A stretch of 64,000 bases of DNA from Planctomycetota bacterium (GTDB lineage Bacteria; Planctomycetota; Planctomycetia; Planctomycetales; Planctomycetaceae): positions 1 through 64,000 of the forward strand of contig JAFEBS010000062.1 of assembly GCA_018242525.1 (NCBI GenBank), given 5' to 3'. The notes under the pieces are model-generated. The model saw nothing but the letters and a program-made list of their open reading frames with translations, did not search any database and was not told the origin of the DNA. Shown here piece by piece: positions 7,729 to 17,115 of this stretch. The position numbers were made by a program, and so were the translations under genes. Numbering within the stretch: position 1 is the stretch's first letter; every line of letters starts with the position of its first letter.

Positions 7729-9201
7729 ATGATTTGCGTTTCCATTGCTCGTACCCGCCACAAGATGGTGATGGCGGAACATCAGGCACTCGCCCAGCGT
7801 GGCGCGAAGCTCGTGGAGCTGCGCGTGGACTGGATTGCCCGGGCTCCCGACGTCCCCCGATTGCTCAAGGATCGCCCCACTCCGGTGGTAGTCACCTGCC
7901 GCCGTCGTGAAGACGGTGGCAAATGGGCCGGGTCCGAAGCCGAACGGCAGACCGTCCTGCGAACGGCCATCATCTCGGGTGCTGACTATGTCGATCTGGA
8001 AGACGACATCGCCAAGTCGGTGCCACGTTATGGCAAGACGAAGCGGATTATCAGCCACCATGATTTCGAATCGACGCCGGACAACGTGGAGGAAATCTGG
8101 GCGGAAATGGCCGAGCTGAATCCGGACATCATCAAGCTGGTGACGACGGCGAATTCCCCCAGCGACTGCGTCCGACTGCTGAAGCTGGTTGAGGGAGCGA
8201 AAATCCCGACGATTGCATTCTGCATGGGGGAATTTGGCATCCCCAGCCGGATCCTGTGCGGCAAGTACGGGGCACCGTTCACGTATGCGGCGTTCAGTGC
8301 CGAACGTGAGATTGCACCGGGGCAACTGACGTTTAAGCAGATGACAGACATCTATCACTACGACAGCATTAACCGCGACACCAAGGTGTTTGGCGTGCTG
8401 GGGGATCCGATCGGTCACAGTCTGAGTCCCGTCCTGCACAATGCGGCGATGCACAAGATCGGCTTCAACGGGGTCTACCTGCCGATCCGGGTGACTCGAG
8501 ATCAATTGCCGCAAATGTTCGACGACTTCCCGTGGCTGGATGTCCAGGGATACAGCGTCACGATTCCACACAAGGAAGCGGCACTGGCGAAGTACCCTGA
8601 GTGTGAAGAGATCGTGACCCAGATCGGTGCGGCGAACACGCTGTTTCGCGTGGACGGGAAGTGGCGGTCAGACAACACCGATTTTTCGGCCGCTTTGGAC
8701 AGCCTGCAACTGGCGTTTCAGCCGGGGGATACACTGGACGGAAAACGGATCCTGATGCTGGGGGCAGGTGGAGTGGCCCGGGCAATCGGCCTGGGAGTCA
8801 CGCGACGCGGTGCCGTGTTGACGATCGCCAGTCGATCGGCGGATCGGGCGAAGGCTCTGGCGGAATCCCTGGCGTGTCGCCACATTACCTGGGAAAACCG
8901 CGGTTCTGAATTTGCCGACATTTTGATCAACTGCACGCCGGTCGGAATGTACCCGGCAGTCAACGAAACTCCGTTTCATTCAAACTGGATGCGGGATGAG
9001 ATGGTCGTCTTCGATACGATCTACAACCCGGAAAACACGTTGTTGCTGAAGGAAGCGCGGGAGCATCGCTGCCGGACAGTGAGCGGTGTCGAAATGTTTG
9101 TGCGGCAGGCGGCTGCTCAGTTTTCGCGGTTTACCGGCCAGCCCGCCCCGCTGGAAATGCTGAAGGAAACGCTGAGAACCAGCATTTCGGCCGCCAAATA
9201 A
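7729..9201 (+). CDS. aroDE: Bifunctional 3-dehydroquinate dehydratase / shikimate dehydrogenase
   Basis: 490 residues made of two enzymes. Residues 1 to about 215 are a type I dehydroquinase with ELRVDW, ISHHDF (catalytic His) and IIKLVTTA, whose Lys136 forms the Schiff base. From about 220 on is AroE: GDPIGHSLSPVLHNAA, SVTIPHKEAA with the catalytic Lys, GAANTL, SDNTDF, and the NADP-binding GAGGVARAIG. The protein converts 3-dehydroquinate to 3-dehydroshikimate and then to shikimate in the aromatic amino acid pathway. The same fusion is known in plants and some PVC-group bacteria. The next gene is shikimate kinase, so three consecutive pathway steps are encoded together. Confidence 0.95.
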   Translation: MICVSIARTRHKMVMAEHQALAQRGAKLVELRVDWIARAPDVPRLLKDRPTPVVVTCRRREDGGKWAGSEAERQTVLRTAIISGADYVDLEDDIAKSVPRYGKTKRIISHHDFESTPDNVEEIWAEMAELNPDIIKLVTTANSPSDCVRLLKLVEGAKIPTIAFCMGEFGIPSRILCGKYGAPFTYAAFSAEREIAPGQLTFKQMTDIYHYDSINRDTKVFGVLGDPIGHSLSPVLHNAAMHKIGFNGVYLPIRVTRDQLPQMFDDFPWLDVQGYSVTIPHKEAALAKYPECEEIVTQIGAANTLFRVDGKWRSDNTDFSAALDSLQLAFQPGDTLDGKRILMLGAGGVARAIGLGVTRRGAVLTIASRSADRAKALAESLACRHITWENRGSEFADILINCTPVGMYPAVNETPFHSNWMRDEMVVFDTIYNPENTLLLKEAREHRCRTVSGVEMFVRQAAAQFSRFTGQPAPLEMLKETLRTSISAAK

Positions 9202-9284
9202 GGCCCTGGGCCGAACCCGGTGTTAGAATATTTTGTCCCTGCGTGTGATCCTTTTGACTGCCAACGCTACATCGGCTGCATTCC

Positions 9285-9836
9285 ATGCCCCCGTCCCGAA
9301 CGCTCGCCCTGATTGGATATCGCGGAACAGGCAAGAGCACTGTCGGGATGCGGCTGGCCCGTCGCTTGAAGTGGGACTGGGCCGATACCGATAACGAAGT
9401 TGAGCGGCGCGCGGGACGGACCATCAAGGAAATCTTCGCGACTGACGGCGAACCGGTGTTCCGTCAGTTGGAACGTGAGTCGATCCTGGAACTGCTGCAG
9501 CGCGATCGGGTGGTCTTGTCGACGGGGGGCGGAGCGATCCTGAATGCCGAGACTCGACGTGACCTGCGGCAGGCCGGTCCGGTCGTCTGGCTCAAGGCGT
9601 CGGTGCAGACAATCGCCACCCGCATTTTGCAGGACGCGTCCACCAATTCGCGGCGTCCGAACCTGACCGCCAGGGGGGGGATTGCCGAAATCCGCGAGGT
9701 GCTCGCCCGTCGCGAACCGCTTTACCAGGAGTGCGCGACAATTGTGATCGACACTGAAGGGATGAGATTGGGGGCGGTTGTGACCGCCGTGCTGGAACAA
9801 CTTCCGGCCGATCTGGTCCAGGAGATCTCCACATGA
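9285..9836 (+). CDS. aroK: Shikimate kinase
   Basis: 183 residues, the normal length. The P-loop GYRGTGKST is at 11-19, followed by the shikimate-binding ADTDNEVE with the conserved Asp, the FR..ER element (PVFRQLERESILEL) and the STGGGAIL glycine motif. It phosphorylates the 3-hydroxyl of shikimate with ATP. It follows aroDE after 83 bp, and its stop overlaps the start of the prepilin peptidase gene by four bases (ATGA), so the peptidase is probably translated from the same message. Confidence 0.95.
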   Translation: MPPSRTLALIGYRGTGKSTVGMRLARRLKWDWADTDNEVERRAGRTIKEIFATDGEPVFRQLERESILELLQRDRVVLSTGGGAILNAETRRDLRQAGPVVWLKASVQTIATRILQDASTNSRRPNLTARGGIAEIREVLARREPLYQECATIVIDTEGMRLGAVVTAVLEQLPADLVQEIST

Positions 9837-11134
9837 TTCCTGGCGACATCCCGCAATGGATCGTGCTGGTCTGGCTGTTCACGTTCGGTGCTGTTGTCGG
9901 CAGTTTTCTGAACGTCTGCATTTATCGCCTTCCCCAGCAGGAACGCCTGTGGGCTCAGTTGAAGGGGCTGACTCACCCCCCGTCAACCTGCCCGTTTTGC
10001 CGGAAGCGGATCCTGGGGCGTGACAACATTCCCGTGCTGGGCTGGCTGATGCTGCGCGGCCGCTGCCGCTTCTGTCGGCACTGGATTCCGCCGCGTTATG
10101 CGATCATTGAGTTCTGTAACGGGATGCTGTGGGTGGCGCTCTATGTCGCAATTGTCCCCGCGGGGTTTTCTGCCCGGGCCTCCGACAGTTGCCTGTGGTC
10201 GCCCCTCGGGCCGCTCGCAAATCCCGCACTCGCCTACCAGCAGCTTCAATTCCTGCTGCATGTCCAATACTTCTATTACCTGGTGCTGGCCGAGGTGCTG
10301 CTGGTGGCGACGTTCATCGATTTCGATCTGCAGATCATCCCGGACGGAGCGACCGTTCCCGCGTTGATTGTGGGGGTGCTGGGATCGTTCCTGATCGGCG
10401 ACCTGCATCTGTGGCCGGTCTGGTTCCAGAACACAGGCACGTTGCAGACGTTGAAGCATGTGTCGCCCACCTGGATTCACTGGCTGCTGACGGGTCCTGA
10501 TCGACCGGGGTGGCTGGCGGCGCATCCGCACTGGCACGGACTGGTCTCAAGCCTGGCGGGAATCGTTGTGGGGGGCGGAGTCATCTGGCTGCTGCGCGTC
10601 GTCGGTCAATGGGCTTGGCGACGCGAAGTGATGGGGTTTGGGGATGTGATCCTGATGGCGATGATCGGCAGCTTCCTGGGCTGGCAGCCGACTCTACTGG
10701 TCTTTTTCGTCGCGCCGTTCTGCGGACTGCTGGCAACTGTGGCGTCACTGCGGCTGTTTCGTTCGCGGGAAATCCCGTATGGGCCCTACCTGAGCCTGGC
10801 GGCCCTGCTTGTACTTTTCGCCTGGCGCCCCTACTTTTCACACTTCGAGAACTGGTTTGCGCTCGGTCCGCTGATTGTCCTGCAGGCACTGCTGATGCTG
10901 GTGCTGCTGGGGCTGTCACTCTGGATCGTCCGGATGACAAAGCGATTACTGGGTTTCAAGGATCCCGACGAGTTTGCCGACCAGGGCGAATGGGGGCCCG
11001 GGGATCAACTCGCCTTTTATGCCAACAAGGATTATGAAGCGGGTCAGGGAGCAATGAAGCCGCCGGCCTGGCCCGGGACATCGGCCGGAATGGGCCGCCG
11101 ATTTGCAGACCAGTGGCGAAACGGGAACCGCTGA
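9833..11134 (+). CDS. pilD: Type 4 prepilin peptidase with N-methyltransferase domain
   Basis: 433 residues, long for the family (about 250-290). The N-terminal domain has FGAVVGSFLNVCIYRLP and two CxxC pairs (CPFC and CRFC) of the zinc-binding, methyltransferase-type loop. The aspartic protease part has the two catalytic Asp motifs, in FIDFDLQIIPDG and in MGFGDVILMAM. About eight membrane segments are visible. It should cleave and N-methylate leader peptides of type IV-type pilins or type II pseudopilins. The extra length is a loop between the two Asp motifs and a hydrophilic C-tail (about 375-433). A second, shorter prepilin peptidase (cpaA) lies at 59.2-59.7 kb in the Tad cluster, so the two presumably serve different systems. 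Confidence 0.9.
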   Translation: MIPGDIPQWIVLVWLFTFGAVVGSFLNVCIYRLPQQERLWAQLKGLTHPPSTCPFCRKRILGRDNIPVLGWLMLRGRCRFCRHWIPPRYAIIEFCNGMLWVALYVAIVPAGFSARASDSCLWSPLGPLANPALAYQQLQFLLHVQYFYYLVLAEVLLVATFIDFDLQIIPDGATVPALIVGVLGSFLIGDLHLWPVWFQNTGTLQTLKHVSPTWIHWLLTGPDRPGWLAAHPHWHGLVSSLAGIVVGGGVIWLLRVVGQWAWRREVMGFGDVILMAMIGSFLGWQPTLLVFFVAPFCGLLATVASLRLFRSREIPYGPYLSLAALLVLFAWRPYFSHFENWFALGPLIVLQALLMLVLLGLSLWIVRMTKRLLGFKDPDEFADQGEWGPGDQLAFYANKDYEAGQGAMKPPAWPGTSAGMGRRFADQWRNGNR

Positions 11135-11191
11135 CAACCGCGGTGGATCGCACAGATAATTTGATCAACTCTATTTTCGGTCTGGTTCAAG

Positions 11192-11797
11192 ATGATTGCG
11201 ATTGTTGACTATGGCATGGGAAATCTGCGTTCGGTGCAGAAGGCCATTGAAAAGCTCGGGCAGACGGCCGAAATCGTCACTCGCCCCGAACAGGTGCGTG
11301 CCGCCAGCCGGCTGATCCTGCCTGGTGTCGGTGCCTTTCGCGATGCGATCCACGAATTGCAGCGACTGGAACTGGTGGAACCGATTCGCGAGCATATCCG
11401 CGCGGACAAGCCGTTCCTGGGGATCTGCCTGGGTCTGCAGATGCTGTTCGATGTCAGCCACGAAGACGGGGAATGGGCCGGGTTGGGGGTGATTCCCGGC
11501 GATGTCGTGCGGTTTCCCCAGTCGGATGAATTGAAGGTTCCGCACATGGGCTGGAACACCCTGGAGCCCACGGGGCCGAATCGACTGCTGGAAGGCCTGC
11601 CCACGGACGCGTCCGTCTATTTTGTTCACAGCTATTACGTGGTTCCCCGTGATCCGTCGGTGATCGCCACCCGGACCACGTATGGTGTGTCGTTCACATC
11701 CATGGTCGCTCGCGGCAACATGTTCGCCACTCAGTTTCACCCGGAAAAGAGCCAGAAGGTCGGACTGAAGCTGTTATCGAATTTCGCGAGCCTCTGA
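11192..11797 (+). CDS. hisH: Imidazole glycerol phosphate synthase, glutaminase subunit
   Basis: 201 residues, a class I glutamine amidotransferase: DYGMGNLRSV at the start, the nucleophile Cys in GICLGLQMLF, and the His-Glu of the triad in QFHPEKSQ near the C-terminus. It supplies ammonia to HisF for imidazole glycerol phosphate and AICAR formation in histidine synthesis. hisA follows after 64 bp. hisF, its obligate partner, is not in the window. Confidence 0.95.
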   Translation: MIAIVDYGMGNLRSVQKAIEKLGQTAEIVTRPEQVRAASRLILPGVGAFRDAIHELQRLELVEPIREHIRADKPFLGICLGLQMLFDVSHEDGEWAGLGVIPGDVVRFPQSDELKVPHMGWNTLEPTGPNRLLEGLPTDASVYFVHSYYVVPRDPSVIATRTTYGVSFTSMVARGNMFATQFHPEKSQKVGLKLLSNFASL

Positions 11798-11861
11798 AAC
11801 CCCGACTCACTCAGAACTTTGTACTCTGCCGTTCAGGCCGGGTGACAGGAACGATTCATTC

Positions 11862-12602
11862 ATGGAAATTCTGCCGGCGATCGATTTGCGGGGCGGCCGA
11901 TGTGTGCGGTTGCGTCAGGGCGACTATGCTCAGGAAACGATTTTCTCCGACGACCCGGCCGAAATGGCCCGGCGGTGGGAAAGCGAAGGAGCCACGCGAT
12001 TGCACCTGGTGGACCTGGACGGTGCCAAAGCGGGGCGACCCGTGAACGTCGATTCCATCCGTTCCATCGTGCAGGCGATCAAGATCCCGTGCGAACTGGG
12101 AGGAGGCCTGCGTGACGAAGCCGCGATCCGCCTGATGTTGCAGGACGTTGGGGTCGAACGGGCGATTATCGGAACCCAGGCCCTGAAGCAGCCTGAGTGG
12201 TTCCGTGCGATGACCCGGCTGTTCCCGCATCAGATCGCGCTGGGCCTGGACGCCCGCAATGGTTTTGTGGCGACGGCCGGTTGGCTGCATGTTTCGCAAA
12301 CGTCGGCGATCGATCTGGCGAAGCAGTTCATCGGCCTGGACATTGCGGCCGTGATCTACACGAACATTGCCAACGACGGGATGATGCAGGGAGTCGATGA
12401 GGCGACGATCCAGGACATGCTGACCCTGGCAGGATTCGGCCTGCCCGTGATTGCCTCAGGGGGGGTCACGACACTCCAGGACGTCGAACGTCTGACCACC
12501 GCCGCCCGCCAGCAGCCAAAACTGATCGGAGCCATCGTCGGCCGGGCGATTTACGAAGGAACGATTAGCGTGGCCGACGCCGTCCGCCTGGCGACGGCTT
12601 GA
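11862..12602 (+). CDS. hisA: ProFAR isomerase (HisA)
   Basis: 246 residues, the typical length. The half-barrel repeats are visible: ILPAIDLRGGRCVRL with the catalytic Asp8, LHLVDLDGAK, ELGGGLRD, the second catalytic Asp in GLDARNG, and ASGGVTTLQD with the phosphate-binding glycines. It converts ProFAR to PRFAR, the substrate of HisH/HisF. The residues match HisA better than its paralogue HisF, which starts differently and lacks this spacing. It is convergent with the kinase gene at 12701. Confidence 0.93.
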   Translation: MEILPAIDLRGGRCVRLRQGDYAQETIFSDDPAEMARRWESEGATRLHLVDLDGAKAGRPVNVDSIRSIVQAIKIPCELGGGLRDEAAIRLMLQDVGVERAIIGTQALKQPEWFRAMTRLFPHQIALGLDARNGFVATAGWLHVSQTSAIDLAKQFIGLDIAAVIYTNIANDGMMQGVDEATIQDMLTLAGFGLPVIASGGVTTLQDVERLTTAARQQPKLIGAIVGRAIYEGTISVADAVRLATA

Positions 12603-12700
12603 GGACTGCTTCGCATTGCATGCGCCTGGGATAATAACCTTTCGTGCGGGCGATTCGTCAATTCATATCCAACTTGAACATCCCTCGCTCGCGCATCGGG

Positions 12701-14929
12701 CTAATGTTGGTTCGGATTGGCCAGATCCAGGCGTCGCAGCGGAACTTTCCGGAAGACGATTTCCTGACCCCAGATCTGATCGACTTCAGGTTGCAGTTCA
12801 ATCCATTCCGGATTCGGGGTCAAAACGATGTCGGCGACTTTGACACTGGCATCAATGGCCGGGATCTGAGCCGAAACGGGGCCACCACTGCCGGTCGAAT
12901 GTGATTTCGTCGTGACCTGCCACAGGGGACCGAGCCGAATTGGATTCCCGTCAGTCTGTAGAGAAACATCAAAGCTGATCGGCACGCCATCTCCGTTGGG
13001 CATGTCGAATTTGACATCCGCTTGAGTCGAGTTTCCGTTGCGGCGCACGACGACCGATTCGACCTTGAACCCGTGCGAAACGGGATCCAATGCCGAGTCC
13101 TTCGTTGTACTGACGATCGGAGTGCCGATGGGATAGATGATCAATTCGGCGTCCAGAGTGCGAGTCCATCGCTTTTTGGCGGGAGGCCAGTCGGCCGAAC
13201 TGGCTTGGGCATTCATCCCGTCCACATCAGACTTCCTGACGAACGCGCTCAGCACCTCGCAGTGAAGTCGATGCTTTCCAGAGGGAAGCTTGGGGAGTTG
13301 CAATGACTGCCAATACCTGTCTGAGTTCCATTGATTCACATTTGACGTGAGCGGGACAGGTGTGCCATCGATGGTGACCGATTGCAGTTCATTCAGCAGA
13401 CTCGTCTCCAGGAAGCTCTGCTGCCAGGCGAAGCGCCATTCGATCGGCAGTTGAAGCTGTTGGGCTCCTTCCCGCAGTCGGTAGACCGGACTACCGCGCA
13501 AATCGCCGTGGATGGCCTCCAGCAGACGAAGCTTTTGAGGCTCCGCGATCATTCCCTGCCGGTCGAGCGACTGCAGGAACGTGTCCACCCAGGACAAGGG
13601 GCTGGACAACCCGCTGGGATGGTCACGTCGAATCCAGGTGGTCAAGCCTTCCGCAATGGTATTGGCATATTCCACGGTCAGTGGCCGGCGTGCCAACTCC
13701 TGCCACGCCCACGGTGAATTCGGGTTTTCGAGTCCCGCTTCGATAACGCGTGCGGTGGAAACCTTCCGAAGTTCAAAGGGCGAGTTCGCGAGCTTCGCGA
13801 TGTCGGCATTTTCCTCGGGCGGGAGAATCAGCCAACTGGCATAGATCAGGCCGCCGAGGATGGCACACATCAGGATTGATGCCACCAGCAACCAGATCCA
13901 ACGCGACCGACGGTGATACGCCGATTGCAGGACGGTTGTCTCCATCGCGGTTTCGGGGACCAGATGCGGTGTCAACGCGATTGACTCGACCTGCGTCTGG
14001 AACGCGCTGGCCTGTTGATAGCGTCGCGCTGGTTCCTTTTCGAGGGCGCGCATCACGACTTCATCCAGCCTGGTGTCAGCGACTCCCTTCTGGCTGGGCG
14101 GGGCGAAGCGGCCCAGCGGAAGTTCACCGGTCAACATCTGATAGAACACGACTCCCAGCGAATAGATGTCGGCGCGATGGTCGACATCCAGCGGTCGTTC
14201 CATCTGCTCGGGGGCCATGTAATTCAGCGTGCCCAGGATCTGGCCGGTCGTCGAAATTGTGATGTCGTGAGCCTGCAGACCCATCAACTTCGCCAGGCCA
14301 AAGTCGGCGATTTTCACGTTTCCCTGTTTGTCGAGCAAGATATTTTCCGGCTTGATGTCGCGATGCACGATTCCCTTGTCGTGAGCGTACTGCAACGCCT
14401 CGCAGATCTGGGGGACGATCGCAAACGCCTGCTGTGGCGTCAATTGGCCCGCGTTCAGCAACTGTCGCAACGTCAGCCCGTCGACGAACTCCATCAGCAG
14501 ATAGTACATTGGCGGACGGTCGTCCGCGGGCTTTGTCGTGCCGAATTCGTAGACGGTGACGACATGCGGATGCGACAGCAGCGCCATCATTCGGGCTTCG
14601 CGTGCGAACCGTTCGGCAAACGCCCCTTTGCGGGCAATCTGTGGAGACAGAATCTTCAAGGCGACGACACGGTTCAAATGCTTCTGCCGCGCTTCGTAGA
14701 CCATCCCCATCCCGCCGCGGCCGACGAATCGCCGGATTTCCAGTTCTGGAAAATCTGCCGCCAGTTCCTCGGGCGTTGGGGGGCCATCACGCTCTTCGGC
14801 GGGTTCTTCGCCGGTCATCGCCGGATGTGATTCCAGGGCTCCCTTGAACAGGCAGCCGGGACAGAGCCCCCGGGGGGCATTGGGAGCGAGTATTAAACCG
14901 CATTTCGGACAGCAGGTGGTTTCAGTCAT
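12701..14929 (-). CDS. Membrane Ser/Thr protein kinase with N-terminal zinc ribbon
   Basis: 742 residues from the ATG at 14929 (AGGA eight bases upstream); the frame stays open further upstream but without a better start. Residues 6-26 form a zinc ribbon (CCPKC ... CPGC). The kinase domain spans about 63-325: P-loop VGRGGMGMVYEA, Lys92 in VALKIL, HRDIKPENIL catalytic loop and ADFGLAKL. A single membrane helix is at about 344-367, followed by a roughly 375-residue extracytoplasmic domain with no obvious sensor repeats. This is the Hanks-type receptor kinase design common in planctomycetes. The ligand and targets are unknown. The gene stands alone between hisA and a repeat element. Confidence 0.92.
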   Translation of the reverse strand: MTETTCCPKCGLILAPNAPRGLCPGCLFKGALESHPAMTGEEPAEERDGPPTPEELAADFPELEIRRFVGRGGMGMVYEARQKHLNRVVALKILSPQIARKGAFAERFAREARMMALLSHPHVVTVYEFGTTKPADDRPPMYYLLMEFVDGLTLRQLLNAGQLTPQQAFAIVPQICEALQYAHDKGIVHRDIKPENILLDKQGNVKIADFGLAKLMGLQAHDITISTTGQILGTLNYMAPEQMERPLDVDHRADIYSLGVVFYQMLTGELPLGRFAPPSQKGVADTRLDEVVMRALEKEPARRYQQASAFQTQVESIALTPHLVPETAMETTVLQSAYHRRSRWIWLLVASILMCAILGGLIYASWLILPPEENADIAKLANSPFELRKVSTARVIEAGLENPNSPWAWQELARRPLTVEYANTIAEGLTTWIRRDHPSGLSSPLSWVDTFLQSLDRQGMIAEPQKLRLLEAIHGDLRGSPVYRLREGAQQLQLPIEWRFAWQQSFLETSLLNELQSVTIDGTPVPLTSNVNQWNSDRYWQSLQLPKLPSGKHRLHCEVLSAFVRKSDVDGMNAQASSADWPPAKKRWTRTLDAELIIYPIGTPIVSTTKDSALDPVSHGFKVESVVVRRNGNSTQADVKFDMPNGDGVPISFDVSLQTDGNPIRLGPLWQVTTKSHSTGSGGPVSAQIPAIDASVKVADIVLTPNPEWIELQPEVDQIWGQEIVFRKVPLRRLDLANPNQH

Positions 14930-15089
14930 GGTGTGGATCCTGGAACAGTTGTTCATCCACCTATGAATACGGGAAACCGGAGAAAAGGTTTCTGAGAATT
15001 GCTGCGAATTTGCGAACAGGCTCCTCTGACGCAGGTAATGGCACGGACATTGTGACCTGCAAGGCGATACAATAGCAGTGGCGGAATCC

Positions 15090-15154
15090 CTAGCAGCCCG
15101 TGGCAAAAGGGGCTGCCCGGAGAGGGTCTAACCCCTTTTACCACGGGCTGCTAG
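15090..15154. repeat. MITE-like inverted repeat, copy A (short form)
   Basis: 23-bp arms (15090-15112, 15132-15154) with one mismatch enclose about 19 bases. The arms contain GTGGCAAAAGGGG and its complement, the same arm type as at 42345-42444 and 52436-52533, but the middle is shortened. It lies in the 440-base gap between the kinase start and the small secreted gene at 15367; the rest of that gap shows no gene. Confidence 0.8.
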
Positions 15155-15366
15155 TCGAACCGGAAGGTACAGTGACGTCCTGATCACGGCAGCGGTCGCC
15201 GACCGTTTCGTGCCGTGTTAAATGCCGCAAATTGTGAAGAATCGGCATTCCGATCGGCGGAGTTCCTGACCAAAACTTCAGACTGGGGAATTTACCTCTT
15301 TCCTTGTCTGGGATCCGTGATTTGATGTCCCCTGAGATCGAACATTCCACAAACAGGAGAGCATCC

Positions 15367-15621
15367 GTGAAGCTGAAAATCGCCGTCGTGTTGGCCGCCA
15401 TTGTGACGTTTGCTGTCGTTTCCGAAGGAACCGCTTCGGCCGCGGGCCGACGTGTTAGACAAGATGTCCAACCCGCTGCACCGCTGGGAACACCCAGCAC
15501 GATCCTGCCGTCGCCGAGTGAAGTTCTGGCCGTTCCGGCACCGGGTGGCGGTCGACTGATTGGTTATGCCCTGAACGTTCATCCAGGGGCCAGACTGGCA
15601 CGTCGCCTTCTCAGCCGATGA
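15367..15621 (+). CDS. Small secreted protein of unknown function
   Basis: 84 residues from a GTG at 15367 with a strong Shine-Dalgarno (aggaga, 15355-15360); the frame is open upstream to 15304 but that start has no ribosome site. Residues 1-25 are a clear signal peptide ending in TASAA. The mature part, about 60 residues, is Pro/Ala/Gly-rich with several Arg at the end (ARLARRLLSR). A good terminator follows, so it is monocistronic. I do not recognise the family. Confidence 0.75.
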   Translation: MKLKIAVVLAAIVTFAVVSEGTASAAGRRVRQDVQPAAPLGTPSTILPSPSEVLAVPAPGGGRLIGYALNVHPGARLARRLLSR

Positions 15622-15650
15622 TCTCAGGTCGATGACAACTTCCTGCAGAG

Positions 15651-15677
15651 CCCGCTCATTGAGCGGGTTCTTTTTTT
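15651..15677 (+). terminator. Intrinsic terminator after the small secreted gene
   Basis: Stem cccgctc/gagcggg with loop att, followed by ttc and seven T. It sits about 30 bp after the stop at 15621. Confidence 0.9.
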
Positions 15678-15712
15678 GACTTGGTTCAAAAGTCTGCCTC
15701 GTCCTCTTCCGA

Positions 15713-16369
15713 TCACGGCTTCGGAGCTTCGACGTCGGGCAACTTTGAGAGTGGTGGCCGATCCTGGGCAGTTGAGGGATCGTCGACATCGGAAGGGGGC
15801 GTGCCCAGACGGATCGTGCGAAGTTGCTCGAACGGATCAGGAATCGACAGCCGCAACAAGGGCAGCGGATTGGGAGTCGCCAGAGAGACCGGCACCGTCA
15901 ATGCTGCAAACGCCGACCCCGCGGTCGGATCGTCAACGGCCAGAACTCGCTGTTCGATGGCAATTGGGGATCGTGCCAGCACGGGTGACTCGGCTGAATT
16001 GGGGGCCGGGGCATATGCCCGAGGGGCGATCAACGTCACAGGAACAGTTGGCCGAACGGGGTCTGCATCACTCGCCAGGACCGGCGTATCCAGGACCGGT
16101 CGCTGCCAATTAGCCGGCTGCAGTTCCGTCGTCAGGACCGTGGGTGACCCGGGAAACGTTCCGAATGGCAACGCCCACAAATGTAATCTCGGCTTCTCGG
16201 CACCGAAGACTCCGGGTTCCGTTGGCTGAGCGACCATTGGAATTGGCGGCTGTACTACCGTCTGCGGTGGGACCAGTCGGTCGGCCAGAAACTGAGCATG
16301 CGCGGCGGTCGCATTCAAGGACAGGCCGCAGACGATCAGCATGTACGGGATGGATTTTCTGGAGCTCAT
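15713..16369 (-). CDS. Proline-rich secreted protein, unknown
   Basis: 218 residues with a signal peptide at about 1-25 (IPYMLIVCGLSLNATAAHAQ). The mature chain is rich in Pro, Ala, Val and Leu, has no cysteine and reads as an extended, repetitive, weakly structured protein. It is the last gene of a five-gene minus-strand run (24400 down to 15713) and follows the YdjY-like gene after 33 bp. No enzymatic motif is visible and I do not recognise a family. Confidence 0.7.
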   Translation of the reverse strand: MSSRKSIPYMLIVCGLSLNATAAHAQFLADRLVPPQTVVQPPIPMVAQPTEPGVFGAEKPRLHLWALPFGTFPGSPTVLTTELQPANWQRPVLDTPVLASDADPVRPTVPVTLIAPRAYAPAPNSAESPVLARSPIAIEQRVLAVDDPTAGSAFAALTVPVSLATPNPLPLLRLSIPDPFEQLRTIRLGTPPSDVDDPSTAQDRPPLSKLPDVEAPKP

Positions 16370-16402
16370 TTGAAGTTTTCTCTACGGGCTGCATTCAGCC
16401 AA

Positions 16403-17110
16403 TTACGGTATCTGAATCACCAATTGCACGTCCGTCCCGATTTCGGGCAGAACCTTGTTGTTGGTCTCCAGCTTGATCAACGGCTCATCTTTCATGGTCA
16501 GATTGGTCTGGAACACCGTTTCGTCGGTGACGGGGAAGATCGCGATCAGTGTTCCGGTAGTATCCGCGCCATAAACCGTTTCGGCCTTGTTCGGATCGGG
16601 CTGTTTGGTGATGGATCCCGTAAAGACCCACTTCAATGGAGGCATGGCTTTCTGCGTCTTGCGATCCATCAGGGCCTTTTCGATCGGGATGCGCCTGGTG
16701 AGTCCACCTGCGCCGGGCAGCTCCAGAAAGATCTTCACTTCGGGTCCAGCGGCCGCAGCCCCTTCTCCCTTGGCAGGCTTGCCCGCCTTCAGTCCCAGGC
16801 CTTCAAGTGCCTTGTGAATGTCGCTCGGTTTTGCGTCGAATGTCACGACCGTTTCGTGAGCCTTCTGCCCCTTGGGAGCCGCCAGGGAGGCGACGACTTC
16901 GATCGGGTAGATTTCGCTCAAGTTGGGCAGCTTGCGTGGAGCCACCTTGCAGGCGATCGTGACTGTCTTCGACTGCTTGTCGACCTGAATCGCTTCCGCG
17001 GGTTTGTCCTGAGCCGAAATCGTCCGGCTTACTGCGAACGGCAAAGTGGCGAGGAAGGTCGTCAGAACCAGTGTCTGGATGCCGCAGTTATTCGTCATGC
17101 TCAAGTTCAT
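16403..17110 (-). CDS. YdjY-domain-like secreted protein
   Basis: 235 residues from the ATG at 17110, five bases after the upstream stop; an ATG four codons later is possible. The first 30 residues are a signal peptide. The body resembles YdjY: a short strand AIQVDKQSKTVTIACKV, then KAHETVVTFDAKPSDIHKAL and EGLGLKAGKP. That domain is known from planctomycete and proteobacterial periplasmic proteins but its function is not settled. A small insert of Gly/Ala/Lys follows the domain. Tight coupling to the PQQ-type propeller gene suggests that the two products act together in the periplasm. Confidence 0.72.
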   Translation of the reverse strand: MNLSMTNNCGIQTLVLTTFLATLPFAVSRTISAQDKPAEAIQVDKQSKTVTIACKVAPRKLPNLSEIYPIEVVASLAAPKGQKAHETVVTFDAKPSDIHKALEGLGLKAGKPAKGEGAAAAGPEVKIFLELPGAGGLTRRIPIEKALMDRKTQKAMPPLKWVFTGSITKQPDPNKAETVYGADTTGTLIAIFPVTDETVFQTNLTMKDEPLIKLETNNKVLPEIGTDVQLVIQIP

Positions 17111-17115
17111 GTCGA

